NCBI RefSeq assembly: GCF_003309065.1
Contig: NZ_POAF01000003.1
Span: 248,001-312,000, forward strand
Reading direction: 5' to 3'
Length of the DNA: 64,000 nucleotides
Source of the DNA: Glutamicibacter soli
GTDB lineage: Bacteria; Actinomycetota; Actinomycetes; Actinomycetales; Micrococcaceae
This document shows positions 45,433 to 53,951 of this stretch, one piece after another (within the stretch, counting starts at the first letter, position 1; each line of letters begins with the position of its first letter). The position numbers were made by a program, and so were the translations under genes. Below the pieces are notes generated by a model, which worked only from the letters and a program-made list of their open reading frames with translations, had not been told where the DNA came from and did no database searches.

Positions 45433-46019
45433 TTCTGCTGTCCCGTGAAGCTGAGGGTGGGCGCCATCCTGCCTCCGGCCGCGGCCTGCGAGGTGCCGGC
45501 CGGAAGGCTGAGCCTGACGCACAGCGCTTCGGAGGCCGACGGGGTTCCTGCGGCCGAAAGCTCGCGCGGGCTGGCGAAGGCCGCGCTCGCGTTAAGCGGG
45601 CCCGAATAGAGCAGCTGTCCGCTGATCTGCTGCGTTCCCGTGCAGCTTGCAGGCGGCACTGCCGCATAGATGCTGATGGTTCCTGCATCCGCCAGCGCCT
45701 GGTCCTTGGCGCTGCCCGATGCGGTTCCCGTGGTGATTCCCGCCAGCCCGTAAACCAGCGGCGTCGTTCCGGCGTTGGAGATGGTCAACGGAGCCTGCAC
45801 GAATGACCCCGGCAGCAGATTCTGGGAATTAAGCTCGGCGAAGACGTAGTCCTTCGCCGCCGAGCTGCCGTTGCCCGCCAGCAGGCTCAGCGAACCGGTC
45901 CGGACTTGCCCGGCATCGATCTGCCCTTCGGCACGCCAAGCAGCGACCGTGGTCTGGGTGCTGAGTCCCAGCACCAGCACCACGGCCGCCGCCGCTGCGA
46001 ACTTCAGGGATTTCGGCAT
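45429..46019 (-). CDS. SipW-dependent alternate-signal exported protein (A2)
   Basis: About 196 residues with the alternate signal KSLKFAAAAAVVLVLGLS ending TTVAAWRAEGQIDAG. The mature part is Ser/Ala-rich with PASCTGTQQI and SEALCVRLSLP cysteines that match protein A3. ATG 46019 is taken as the start; GTG 46037 and TTG 46040 lie just upstream, near AGAGG, so the N-terminus could be six or seven residues longer. It is followed at once by sipW (ATGA overlap). Confidence 0.75.
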   Translation of the reverse strand: MPKSLKFAAAAAVVLVLGLSTQTTVAAWRAEGQIDAGQVRTGSLSLLAGNGSSAAKDYVFAELNSQNLLPGSFVQAPLTISNAGTTPLVYGLAGITTGTASGSAKDQALADAGTISIYAAVPPASCTGTQQISGQLLYSGPLNASAAFASPRELSAAGTPSASEALCVRLSLPAGTSQAAAGGRMAPTLSFTGQQK

Positions 46020-46043
46020 GCCGGTTCGTGAGTCCACCAACCT

Positions 46044-46595
46044 CTAGCTGCGAACCTGGTCCAGCGTCAGCGTCAGTGCGTCCAGATCGATTGGCTTGTC
46101 CATGGTGTCGGTTGGCGTGGATGCAGCAGTTCCGGCTGGGAAGGTCACGGTGATTTTAACCGGCACCTGGTATACACCCTGCTCCGCAAAGGAAATCACG
46201 TTGCCGGCCTGGGTCAGGCCTTCGGCCGTGGCATCGATTTCAAGGCCGAGATCGATTTCGTCCTGTAGCTCCGGCGGCAGCGCCTGAAGCGTGCCCACCG
46301 ACAGCGCGCCTTCGATGTTCTTGCCCTTAGCGTCAATCCGCACGGTCTGCGTGTAGGCCACTACGTCGCCGGGAACGATTTGCTCGGTGGTCGGATCGAA
46401 CGGCACGCCTGCTCCGCCGTCGCTGATGTCGGTCCAGACGCCGTTGTCGTCCACGGTGAGCGTCAGGTGGCCGGTTTCCACGGTTCCCGCGTCGACGGTT
46501 TCGGTCTGTTGCCACAGCGCGGCGGTTCCCGCTCCGGTCACCAGCAGGACGCCGGCGGCGGCTGCGGCAATGGTCGCCTTGGTTGTCTTCTTCAT
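46044..46595 (-). CDS. SipW-dependent alternate-signal exported protein (A1)
   Basis: A 183-residue exported protein, first of the operon. The alternate signal MKKTTKATIAAAAAGVLLVTG ends TAALWQQTETVDAG, the RER_14450-type alternate-signal family. The mature part is acidic, beta-rich (GDVVAYTQTVRIDAKGKN, VYQVPVKITVTFPAG), and lacks cysteine, unlike A2 and A3. It ends with IDLDALTLTLDQVRS. GAGG eight bases before the ATG is a good ribosome site. It resembles TasA-type fibre subunits, which is inference. Confidence 0.8.
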   Translation of the reverse strand: MKKTTKATIAAAAAGVLLVTGAGTAALWQQTETVDAGTVETGHLTLTVDDNGVWTDISDGGAGVPFDPTTEQIVPGDVVAYTQTVRIDAKGKNIEGALSVGTLQALPPELQDEIDLGLEIDATAEGLTQAGNVISFAEQGVYQVPVKITVTFPAGTAASTPTDTMDKPIDLDALTLTLDQVRS

Positions 46596-46646
46596 GATTC
46601 AAATCCTCAAAATTTCCGAGCGCTCCCCGCGCACTTACTTTCGAGT

Positions 46647-46658
46647 GAATCCGGATTC
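46647..46658. promoter_or_regulatory. Perfect 12-base palindrome in the leader of the SipW operon
   Basis: GAATCCGGATTC lies 52-63 bases before the A1 start codon. The surrounding 326-base gap to glsA holds no supported gene; it contains the terminator at 46862-46885, an AT-rich TTTATATG on the minus strand near 46760 that could be part of a promoter, and this palindrome. Confidence 0.4.
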
Positions 46659-46861
46659 CCACACGGGCACAACATGCACTCGGTCACCACCCAAAGCACC
46701 ATGGCATCGACAGCCCACCCGTTCGCCAACCGGCTATTTCGAGAACTCCCAAACAGGCATATAAAGCCACCTTGACTAGCCCGTATGGGAATGCCGATGG
46801 ATGCCGCAAAAGATTACGCCAGTCGTTTTTCCAGTTGGCCAAGCACGGGCTGCGGGTCGAC

Positions 46862-46885
46862 AAAAAAGACTGGCCGACCGGCCAG
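46862..46885 (-). terminator. Rho-independent terminator of glsA
   Basis: CTGGCC-N4-GGCCAG (46870-46885) is followed on the minus strand by TC and six T residues. It is 37 bases after the glsA stop. A second smaller stem, ATGGC-N6-GCCAT, precedes it. Confidence 0.85.
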
Positions 46886-46921
46886 GGTACATGGCCGATC
46901 AGCCATGCGGAATCGTGGCGG

Positions 46922-47947
46922 CTACCTGGCGGAGTCAGGCGCCGAGGCGAAGAGGTTCAGACCCAGCGCACGGGAAAGGTGGCCGATGGCCAGCTGGCCG
47001 CGGACGGAGTTGCCCGCCATGTCGAGGCGCGGCGAAAACGCGCCGATGGCGCCCTTGCCCGGAGCCACCGCGACAATGCCTCCCGAAACCCCGGACTTGG
47101 CGGGGATACCGATCTCGAACAGCCAGTCCCCGGAACGCTCATACAGCCCGTTGGTGGCGACGGTGGCCAAGGTGTCACGGCAGACATCCGCGCTGACCAC
47201 CTGCTGGCCGGTCACGGGGTTGATGCCGCCGTCGGCCAGGGTCGCACCCATGACCGCCAAATCGTGCGCCGTGACGTTCAGCGAACACTGCTTGGTGTAG
47301 ATGTCCACCGCGTTGTTCGGGTCTCCGTCCAGCTGACCGTAGCTCTTGAGCAGCCGCCCCAGCGCCTTGTTGCGTTCGTTTGCCTCGGATTCGGATTCGT
47401 ACACTTCGTCGTCCAGCGTCAGCGGGCGGCCTGCAAAAGCCGAAAGCCCTTCGCGCACGTTCTCCCATTTCTTGGCGGCGCTCTTGCCTGCGATCATTTC
47501 GGTCGTCGCGATGGCCCCGGCGTTCACCATCGGATTCATCGGGTGCCCGTTGTTCAGCTCGACCGCCATCACCGAATTGAATGGCATGCCGGTATTGTTG
47601 ACGCCGATCTTCTCATGGACAACTTCGTGCCCGTGCTCTTGCAGCACCAGGGCGTAAACGAACATCTTGGAGATGGACTGGATGGAGAATTGGTGGTGGC
47701 AATCGCCCACCCCGTGCACGGTGCCGCCGACGTGCGACATGGAAATGGCGAAGGTTTCCGGCTCGACCTGCCCCAGGACTGGTATGTAGTGGGCGAGCAG
47801 GCCCTCGTCAACGTCCGAATAACGTTCATGTGCTTCGAGCAGCAGCTCGTCGATGCGTTGATGGGCGAGAGTACCGGTGGATACCTGCTGGACAACGTCA
47901 TCAAAATCGGTAGGAATGCTCTCATTCCCGTCCGAGGTATAGGTCAT
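46922..47947 (-). CDS. glsA: Glutaminase
   Basis: Hydrolyses glutamine to glutamate and ammonia, serine-type glutaminase with a beta-lactamase-like fold. The 341-residue protein shows FSIQSISKMFVYALVL with the nucleophile Ser-x-x-Lys, NNTGMPFNSVMAVELN, NPMVNAGAIATTEM and SGVSGGIVAVAPGKGAIGAFSP. The start at 47947 (MTYTSDGNES) follows AAGGTGATC; an upstream in-frame region to 48172 is not conserved. No obvious operon partner. Confidence 0.93.
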   Translation of the reverse strand: MTYTSDGNESIPTDFDDVVQQVSTGTLAHQRIDELLLEAHERYSDVDEGLLAHYIPVLGQVEPETFAISMSHVGGTVHGVGDCHHQFSIQSISKMFVYALVLQEHGHEVVHEKIGVNNTGMPFNSVMAVELNNGHPMNPMVNAGAIATTEMIAGKSAAKKWENVREGLSAFAGRPLTLDDEVYESESEANERNKALGRLLKSYGQLDGDPNNAVDIYTKQCSLNVTAHDLAVMGATLADGGINPVTGQQVVSADVCRDTLATVATNGLYERSGDWLFEIGIPAKSGVSGGIVAVAPGKGAIGAFSPRLDMAGNSVRGQLAIGHLSRALGLNLFASAPDSAR

Positions 47948-48213
47948 GATCACCTTGCTCTTCGTCGAAGAAATCGAATTCTGGCTTCGTTCAGAGACTA
48001 TCAACAGCTCAGGTTGTTGGCACGCGGCACCCTGAAGACCTCCAGCCGGCGCGTTCGACGTACTTTGGCATTCCCGGCATGACGCCCGCGGCGTTTCCCC
48101 CAGGTGGTCCGCGTCTCCATCGTCTTGCCGCACGCCGCAAATGCGTGTGTTTTCACCTACATTGTGCAGCAACTTACAGCGAACAGCCCCCGACCTGACC
48201 TAGCATTTTGAGT

Positions 48214-48636
48214 ATGGCTAAGGGTATTACTTTTCATACGCGCAAGTGGGTTCGCCCAGAAGACTTGAACGCAAACGGCACGCTCTTCGGCGGCAGCCTG
48301 CTGCGCTGGATCGACGAGGAAGCGGCGATCTACTCGATCATCCAGCTCGGCAACAAGCACGTGGTCACCAAGTTCATGTCTGAAATCAACTTCATCGCTT
48401 CCGCCAAGGAAGGCGACCTGATCGAGATGGGCCTGACCGCCATCGATTTCGGACGCACCTCGATCACCCTGCGTGCAGAGGTCCGCAACATCTTCACCCA
48501 GGAATCGATCCTGACCATCGAAAAGCTGGTGTTCGTGAACATGGGCTCGGACGGCAAGCCCGAACCCCACGGCTACGACCAGATCACCTACACCCGCGAT
48601 CGTATCCCGCTGGAAATCACCAAGGCTCTCATCTAG
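48214..48636 (+). CDS. Acyl-CoA thioesterase, hot-dog fold (YciA-like)
   Basis: A 140-residue hot-dog thioesterase that cleaves acyl-CoA. The conserved start WVRPEDLNANGTLFGGSLLRWIDE has the usual Asn-Gly and Asp-Glu pair, then SEINFIASAKEGDLIEMGL. The family signature continues with IDFGRTSITLRAEV. The start is ATG 48214 (TTG 48208 is possible). No ribosome site is seen; TAGCAT ends seven bases before the ATG, which may mean a leaderless message. Confidence 0.86.
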   Translation: MAKGITFHTRKWVRPEDLNANGTLFGGSLLRWIDEEAAIYSIIQLGNKHVVTKFMSEINFIASAKEGDLIEMGLTAIDFGRTSITLRAEVRNIFTQESILTIEKLVFVNMGSDGKPEPHGYDQITYTRDRIPLEITKALI

Positions 48637-48760
48637 GTTTCCGCACGATACCCGCAGCCATTTCCAGGTTGTTGGTCCACGAATCCGCCGTGGCTTCCGC
48701 GCTCCACCAGCGCCGGGGCCGCGGCGTTTTCCATTGCCCGAATTGTCGCCCGGGAACCGG

Positions 48761-48934
48761 CTAACGATCCGTTTTCCGGGCTTGGCGCATGGCTACCGCC
48801 ATCCAGACCGCCGCCAACGCAAACATTACTCCGCCCTGCCAAGGCTGTGCATCGAGCGCACGCCAGATTCCGATGCTGGCGAAGAGCGCGGCAACAACCA
48901 ACGCCGCCCCTGGTGAGATGCTGGTTTTCCACAT
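48761..48934 (-). CDS. Small two-helix membrane protein
   Basis: Likely 57 residues from an ATG at 48934: MWKTSISPGAALVVAALF begins a first transmembrane helix, ALDAQPWQGG a loop, and FALAAVWMAVAM a second helix with basic RQARKTDR at the end. A longer frame to 49159 overlaps the next plus-strand gene and is unlikely. No family recognised. Confidence 0.45.
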   Translation of the reverse strand: MWKTSISPGAALVVAALFASIGIWRALDAQPWQGGVMFALAAVWMAVAMRQARKTDR

Positions 48935-49103
48935 GATCCCAGTCTCGTGCCTGGCCACTTTGAGGACCGGGATCGACATGCCAAATTCATGGTTTCCCGC
49001 TCGCCCGGGAAATTCGCCAAAACCATTGCACATGGGCCTGTCATGCGGAAGAGTACTGTGACGGAATTGCCTTGATCCCATCCAATATCGAAGAGAGACT
49101 CCC

Positions 49104-49526
49104 ATGAGCCGGATGATATTCGTCAACCTTCCAACCTCGGACCTGACGCGGGCCGACAAGTTCTACGCAGCCTTGGGCTTCACCAAGAACGACACCTTCT
49201 CGGACGAGAATGCCACCTCATGGATCATCGCAGAGAACATTCTGGTGATGGTGCTGCAAGAAGAGTTCTTTTCGAGCTTCCTGGTGGGCGAGGACAAGCC
49301 TGCCTTAGGCCCGGGCCATCGCGAATGCCTCAACGCGTTGTCGGCGGATACCCGCGAAGAAGTCGATGAGTTCGTCGCCAATGCTCAGGCCGGCGGCGGG
49401 GCCATCTACCGGCCCGCAGATGAGCCGTTCCCCGGGATGTACCAGGCCGCGGTGCAGGATCCCGATGGCCATGTCTGGGAAATCGCGTGGATGAGCCCCG
49501 AAGCCATGGAGAATCCGGGAACCTAG
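49104..49526 (+). CDS. VOC family protein (glyoxalase-like)
   Basis: A 140-residue single-chain VOC protein beginning MSRMIFVNLPTSDLTRADKF with YAALGFTKN, then DGHVWEIAWMSPEAM at the end, the usual metal-ligand-bearing strand. Substrate and metal are unknown; a dioxygenase or resistance role is common for this size. A GAGAG ribosome site precedes the ATG. It is convergent with the GDSL hydrolase, with adjacent stops. Confidence 0.78.
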   Translation: MSRMIFVNLPTSDLTRADKFYAALGFTKNDTFSDENATSWIIAENILVMVLQEEFFSSFLVGEDKPALGPGHRECLNALSADTREEVDEFVANAQAGGGAIYRPADEPFPGMYQAAVQDPDGHVWEIAWMSPEAMENPGT

Positions 49527-50372
49527 TCAGCGCACAGACCCTTCGGCATCGCCGTGCAGCAGTTCCGCAGCCGCCCGTTGGCGTCTGCGGAACTGTTTTT
49601 TCATGCCCTTCGCCGGATAGATCGGTGTTTCCCAGCGCGGTTCGAGGCTGTCGCCCAAGGTGATTCCACGCAGCCGTCTGCCGAACATCGGCAGCACCCA
49701 CTGGCGTATCCATTCGATGTCCCGCTGGAGAAGCTGGACCGGGCTCAAACGCCTTATGTCTTCCAGCGGTTGGAATTCGAGCTGGTGCTGGGATCCGAGG
49801 ATCTCCAGGATCCTGATGGCCATGTAGCGGTGCCCCGCACGGTTCATGTGCAGCTTGTCGATGTCCCACATGCGCTGGTCGTGGTAGATGTCCCAGGCCC
49901 AGTAGTCGACCAAGGTCACGGTATCCGGATGCTTGCGGGCCAGCTGCCGGACCCTGTCGTTGAACTTCCAGTTCCGGTGCTTGAACGGGACCAACGCAGG
50001 ATGCACCGGGATATCGAATCCGGTGAACAGCAGGATCTGCGCCCCGGATGAGGCCAGGCGGTCCACCGCCGCTTCGTAGCGGTCGAGAAAGCGGTCCATG
50101 TCCTGCCGCAGTTCCAGGATGTCGTTGCCGCCGGCGTAGAAGCTGATGACGTCCGGCTTCAACGCGATGGCGGCGTCGATCTGCTCGTTAATGATCCGGT
50201 CCAGCCGCCGGCTTCGAATGGCCAGGTTGGCGTATCGCCAGCTGGGGTCCGCCTTGGACAGCTGTTTGGCCACGCGGTCCGCCCAGCCGCGAACCCCGTT
50301 GGGCAGCCGGGGTTCCCAGTCCCCTACCCCTTCGGTGAATGAGTCGCCCACCGCAACAAATAACCTGCCCAT
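49527..50372 (-). CDS. SGNH/GDSL family hydrolase
   Basis: A 281-residue hydrolase. Block I is VAVGDSFTEGVGDWEPR with the catalytic Ser, block III YAGGNDILEL, and block V IDKLHMNRAGHRYMA with the Asp and His. It is probably an esterase or lipase acting on acyl groups; no signal peptide is present, so it is cytoplasmic. ATG 50372 is preferred over TTG 50381. TAGATT ends seven bases before the ATG. The basic tail (MKKQFRRRQRAAAEL) is unusual for the family. Confidence 0.84.
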   Translation of the reverse strand: MGRLFVAVGDSFTEGVGDWEPRLPNGVRGWADRVAKQLSKADPSWRYANLAIRSRRLDRIINEQIDAAIALKPDVISFYAGGNDILELRQDMDRFLDRYEAAVDRLASSGAQILLFTGFDIPVHPALVPFKHRNWKFNDRVRQLARKHPDTVTLVDYWAWDIYHDQRMWDIDKLHMNRAGHRYMAIRILEILGSQHQLEFQPLEDIRRLSPVQLLQRDIEWIRQWVLPMFGRRLRGITLGDSLEPRWETPIYPAKGMKKQFRRRQRAAAELLHGDAEGSVR

Positions 50373-50486
50373 GGGAGCCAATCTAGGTTCGGCGGTTGGC
50401 CGGTTGGTGGAGCCGGCGCTAACACCAGATTAATTCCCCGCCGCGAAGTACGCAGGAACGGTGCGGGGGCGCCTACCGTGCCCTGC

Positions 50487-50972
50487 TCAGCTGTTCTGCT
50501 GCACCAGATGCAGCACCTGGCGCCACGCGTGGTCTGCGCCCGGGGCCATGTCCACCAGAGCGATCCGTTCCAGCGCAACGGCATCCCCTTGCGCGCGGCT
50601 GCGCCCGTGGTGATGGGTGATGTGCGGACGATAGCCCGGGCCGGTGAAGCGGACCGAGGCAATGCGCCCCCGGTTTTCCAGCACGATTTCGCACAGCCGC
50701 TCGTGCAGCAGCTGCAGGGCCGGATCGGGCTCCACCAGCGACACCAGCAGGTTCTCCTGGCGGCCGAACCAGGCCTGTCCGGCGACTTCCAGCCCGACGC
50801 CCAGCGCGGGACGGGCGGCCTCCGACAGCTGTTCGGCAAAGCGGTCCAGGACTCCTGGAGCCTCGGGCAGGTCGAAACGCAGCAGGGTGATGTGCAGCGG
50901 CCAGTCCTCGCGCCGGAAGTACTGGTCGGGGGCCACCGGTTCAACGAATACTGCTGCCACCAGATTGTGCAT
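50487..50972 (-). CDS. 2'-5' RNA ligase/phosphodiesterase-like protein (2H superfamily)
   Basis: A 161-residue protein with the two HxT motifs of the 2H phosphoesterase superfamily, LHITLLRFDLPEAP and RPHITHHHGRS. Such proteins process cyclic phosphates or 2'-5' linkages in RNA. The exact substrate is unknown. It is divergent from the sensor kinase. Confidence 0.82.
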   Translation of the reverse strand: MHNLVAAVFVEPVAPDQYFRREDWPLHITLLRFDLPEAPGVLDRFAEQLSEAARPALGVGLEVAGQAWFGRQENLLVSLVEPDPALQLLHERLCEIVLENRGRIASVRFTGPGYRPHITHHHGRSRAQGDAVALERIALVDMAPGADHAWRQVLHLVQQNS

Positions 50973-51077
50973 GGCATCAGTCTGTCATCTTCGGCGGGCA
51001 CGCATTCGGGTTTTCCCTACCAATGTTCTCCGGTTCCCTCGGTGTTGCAGCAAAACCCTGCTCAATAGGATTGAGTC

Positions 51078-52355
51078 ATGACTTCAACACTGCAGACCCA
51101 ATCGGGCGTGCTTCCTGCTCGTCCCCCGTTGCGACTTGGCTTGACGCTGTTGCATCTGGCAGCCCTCGGAACCCTCGGCGTGGTTGTCCTCCCGCTGGTC
51201 ATTGCCTGGTTTGCCGCGGGCGTTGGGCTGACGTTCCTGCTCGGCTTCGGGCTCCTTGTGCTGACAGGTTTGCTCTACGCGCTCTTCGGCCTGGCACGGT
51301 TCGAGATTCGTCGGGTTTCCGACCTCTACGACCTCCGGGTCGAGCCGCTGGTTTGGCGCCCCCGCCAGCACCCCGGATTCGGAGCCTATGTCCGCTCGCT
51401 GGGACACAATCTGGCCAGTGGCCGGATGTGGGCGGCCTTCGGTAGCTTCGTGATTTCATGCTTCGCCGGCGCCACCATGCTCAGTGGATTGGAATGGATG
51501 ATCCGACTGTGCGTCACCGCTTTCGCCCCGCTGACCCAGGCTGAAATCGTCCCCGGTCCCTTCGGCATGGATATCCCCGCCGGCCAGGCTCCCTGGATGC
51601 TGGTCGTCGCGTTGCTCGGCGCGGCGCTGGCCGTGGCCATGATCTTCATGCACCGCGCGGTCACCGTGGGAATCATCGGATCCACCGCTCGGGAAACCGA
51701 ACTGACCGAACGCGTGCGCACCACCGCGGTGCAGCGCGAAGGCGCGATGCGCGCCGCGGAGCTTGAGCGCACCCGCATCGAACGCGACCTGCACGACGGG
51801 GTCCAGCCCCGCTTGGTCTCCGTGGCCATGACCCTCGGCCTGGCGCACCAGCAGATCGACAGCAACCCCGAGCAGGCCAAGGCCCTGGTGGCCGAGGCGC
51901 ATGCCTCCACCAAGTCGGCCATCACCGAGCTGCGGCAACTGACCCGGGGCATCTACGCCTCGGTGCTCGATGACCGCGGGCTGGACGCGGCGCTGTCCGC
52001 CATCGCCGGACGCTCGCACATCTCTGTACAGCTCGATGTCCAGCTCACCGGGCGTTACGCCCGGCATGCGGAGGCGGCGGTGTATTTCGCCATCGCCGAA
52101 GCGTTGACCAACGCGGCCAAGCACTCGCGGGCCTCGAACTGCCGGGTCACGGTGCGCGAACGCGCCATCGGACAGGAGCAGCCGATGCTGTGGGCCCGCA
52201 TCGAGGACAACGGCACCGGCGGCGCCCGCATCATCCCGGGCGGCGGACTGGACGGCATCTCGAACCGCGTGGTCGCGGCAGGGGGAACCATTACGCTGGA
52301 CAGCCCGCAGGGCGGTCCCACCGCGCTGGAGGTGAACGTGCCATGCGCGTCTTGA
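51078..52355 (+). CDS. Sensor histidine kinase (NarL/DesK type)
   Basis: A 425-residue membrane kinase. Four hydrophobic segments (LGLTLLHLAALGTLGVVVL to LGAALAVAMIFMHRAV) precede a coiled region. The HisKA_3 phosphoacceptor motif is RTRIERDLHDGVQPRLVSVA with His of LHDGV, and the ATP-binding segments are AEALTNAAKHSRAS and EDNGTGG. No ribosome site is seen; TAGGAT ends six bases before the ATG. It is translated with its regulator and a DUF4097 protein. Confidence 0.89.
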   Translation: MTSTLQTQSGVLPARPPLRLGLTLLHLAALGTLGVVVLPLVIAWFAAGVGLTFLLGFGLLVLTGLLYALFGLARFEIRRVSDLYDLRVEPLVWRPRQHPGFGAYVRSLGHNLASGRMWAAFGSFVISCFAGATMLSGLEWMIRLCVTAFAPLTQAEIVPGPFGMDIPAGQAPWMLVVALLGAALAVAMIFMHRAVTVGIIGSTARETELTERVRTTAVQREGAMRAAELERTRIERDLHDGVQPRLVSVAMTLGLAHQQIDSNPEQAKALVAEAHASTKSAITELRQLTRGIYASVLDDRGLDAALSAIAGRSHISVQLDVQLTGRYARHAEAAVYFAIAEALTNAAKHSRASNCRVTVRERAIGQEQPMLWARIEDNGTGGARIIPGGGLDGISNRVVAAGGTITLDSPQGGPTALEVNVPCAS

Positions 52356-53032
52356 TCTGCGAAGACTCGGTCCTGTTGCGCGAGGGCCTGGTCCGCCTGC
52401 TGGCCCACTCGGGCCACGAGGTCGTGGCCGACCTGCCGGACACCACCGGACTCATGGGCTTCCTTCAGACTGCGGAACCGGAGAACTTCCCGCAGATCTG
52501 CATCCTGGACGTCAGGCTTCCGCCCACCTACACGGACGAGGGCATCCGGGCGGCGCTGGCAGTCCGCGGCCGCTACCCCAACCTCCCGCTGCTGGTGCTT
52601 TCCCAATACGTGGAGGAGCGTTACGCCTCGGATCTGATCGCCACGCAGTCCGGCGCCCTGGGCTACCTGCTCAAGGACCGGGTGGCGGATGTCGCGGACT
52701 TCATCGCCTCCCTGGAGCAGATCGCCTCCGGCGGCACCGTACTGGACCAGGAAGTGGTGGCACAGCTGTTGACCCGGCGAAACCATGATTCAAAAATGCA
52801 GCAGCTGACCGACCGTGAACGCACCGTGCTCGCAGCCTTGGCCGAGGGCAAGTCCAACCAGGCCATCGCCGCGCTGCTGTTCCTCTCCGAGGCCAGCGTC
52901 GAAAAATACATCACCTCCATCTTCCAGAAGCTCGGACTGGAAGCCGACGGAATGGGCAACCGGCGTGTGCTGGCCGCCCTGGCCCACATCGAAACCCTGG
53001 GCACCAACCGCACAGACAGGACGAACCCATGA
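52343..53032 (+). CDS. LuxR-type response regulator
   Basis: A 229-residue two-domain regulator. The receiver domain has MRVLICEDSVLLREGLVRLL, the phosphorylation Asp in CILDVRLPPTY, and Lys in YLLKDRVADVADF. The LuxR HTH reads LTDRERTVLAALAEGKSN followed by LFLSEASVEKYITSI. The start overlaps the kinase stop by 13 bases with GGAGG upstream. Its stop overlaps the next gene as ATGA, so all three form one operon. Confidence 0.9.
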   Translation: MRVLICEDSVLLREGLVRLLAHSGHEVVADLPDTTGLMGFLQTAEPENFPQICILDVRLPPTYTDEGIRAALAVRGRYPNLPLLVLSQYVEERYASDLIATQSGALGYLLKDRVADVADFIASLEQIASGGTVLDQEVVAQLLTRRNHDSKMQQLTDRERTVLAALAEGKSNQAIAALLFLSEASVEKYITSIFQKLGLEADGMGNRRVLAALAHIETLGTNRTDRTNP

Positions 53033-53883
53033 GCACCCAGACCCTGAACCCCCTGCCCCCGCAGGAACCCGCGCCGCGGGGGTCCGCCACGGCGCTGAAC
53101 ATCATCCTGGCCGTGATCGGCGTGCTGGCGCTGCTGACCGTCGGAATCGGTGCGGCACGCAGCGCGATGGCCACGCTGAACAGCAGCCACGTCGTGCAGA
53201 CCGCTGATGCCAAAGGCATTACGGCGCTGGATATCCAGGCGAACTCCGGCAGCTTCGAGCTGCAGTTCACCGACACGACCGAAGCGGTGCTGGAGGTCCG
53301 CAGCACCTCGGGAAGCGCTTGGGCGCTGAACCGGTCGGGATCGACGTTGCAAGTCCGCCCACCGGCGGGCTGGAACGACTTCTGCTTCTTCGGCTGCACC
53401 AAGGCCGACAATGAGATCAAGCTGACGCTGCCGGAAGAACTGAACAACGGGACCCTGGATGCGAAGTTCGAGCTCGGAGCCGGCGAATTCCGGGCCAACG
53501 GCAACTTCAACGATCTCGGGCTGGACGTCAGCGCAGGCGAACTGAATATGCTGGGATCGGCGCATACAGTGGATGCAAAGCTCGGTGCAGGATTCGCCGG
53601 CCTGGTGCTCAGCGACGTGGACACCGCGACCCTGGAAGTTTCGGCCGGGCGCATGTCGGCCGAGCTCGACGGGACCGCGCCAAGCTCCGTCAATGCCCGG
53701 GTCAGCGCCGGCTGGATGGACTTGGTTGTCCCGGACACCAGCTACCACGTGGTGTCGGATGCGTCAGCGGGATCCTTGGAGAACAACCTGGATAATTCCA
53801 GCAGCTCCAAGCATCAGATCAGCGTGGAAGTATCGGCTGGCTCCGCGGTGCTGACCCCGGGAACTGAAGCCAGCGGCGAATAG
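53029..53883 (+). CDS. DUF4097 domain membrane-anchored protein
   Basis: A 284-residue protein with a short cytoplasmic N-terminus, one transmembrane helix (TALNIILAVIGVLALLTVGIG) and an extracytoplasmic DUF4097-type beta-helix-like domain rich in repeats such as VSAGELNMLGS, LEVSAGRMSAELDG and ARVSAGWMDLVV. Its overlap with the response regulator suggests it senses or reports envelope state to the kinase, or is its output. This is inference from operon structure. Confidence 0.78.
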   Translation: MSTQTLNPLPPQEPAPRGSATALNIILAVIGVLALLTVGIGAARSAMATLNSSHVVQTADAKGITALDIQANSGSFELQFTDTTEAVLEVRSTSGSAWALNRSGSTLQVRPPAGWNDFCFFGCTKADNEIKLTLPEELNNGTLDAKFELGAGEFRANGNFNDLGLDVSAGELNMLGSAHTVDAKLGAGFAGLVLSDVDTATLEVSAGRMSAELDGTAPSSVNARVSAGWMDLVVPDTSYHVVSDASAGSLENNLDNSSSSKHQISVEVSAGSAVLTPGTEASGE

Positions 53884-53898
53884 AAAAAAGAAGCAGCC

Positions 53899-53932
53899 AG
53901 GGAGTGCGCCGGCAGAAGCCGGTGCACTCCCT
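53899..53932 (+). terminator. Terminator after the kinase-regulator-DUF4097 operon
   Basis: AGGGAGTGCGCCGGC and GCCGGTGCACTCCCT pair at 14 of 15 positions with an AGAA loop, 15 bases past the stop and followed by TTG. Confidence 0.75.
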
Positions 53933-53951
53933 TTGCGGGTCCCTTGCAGCG

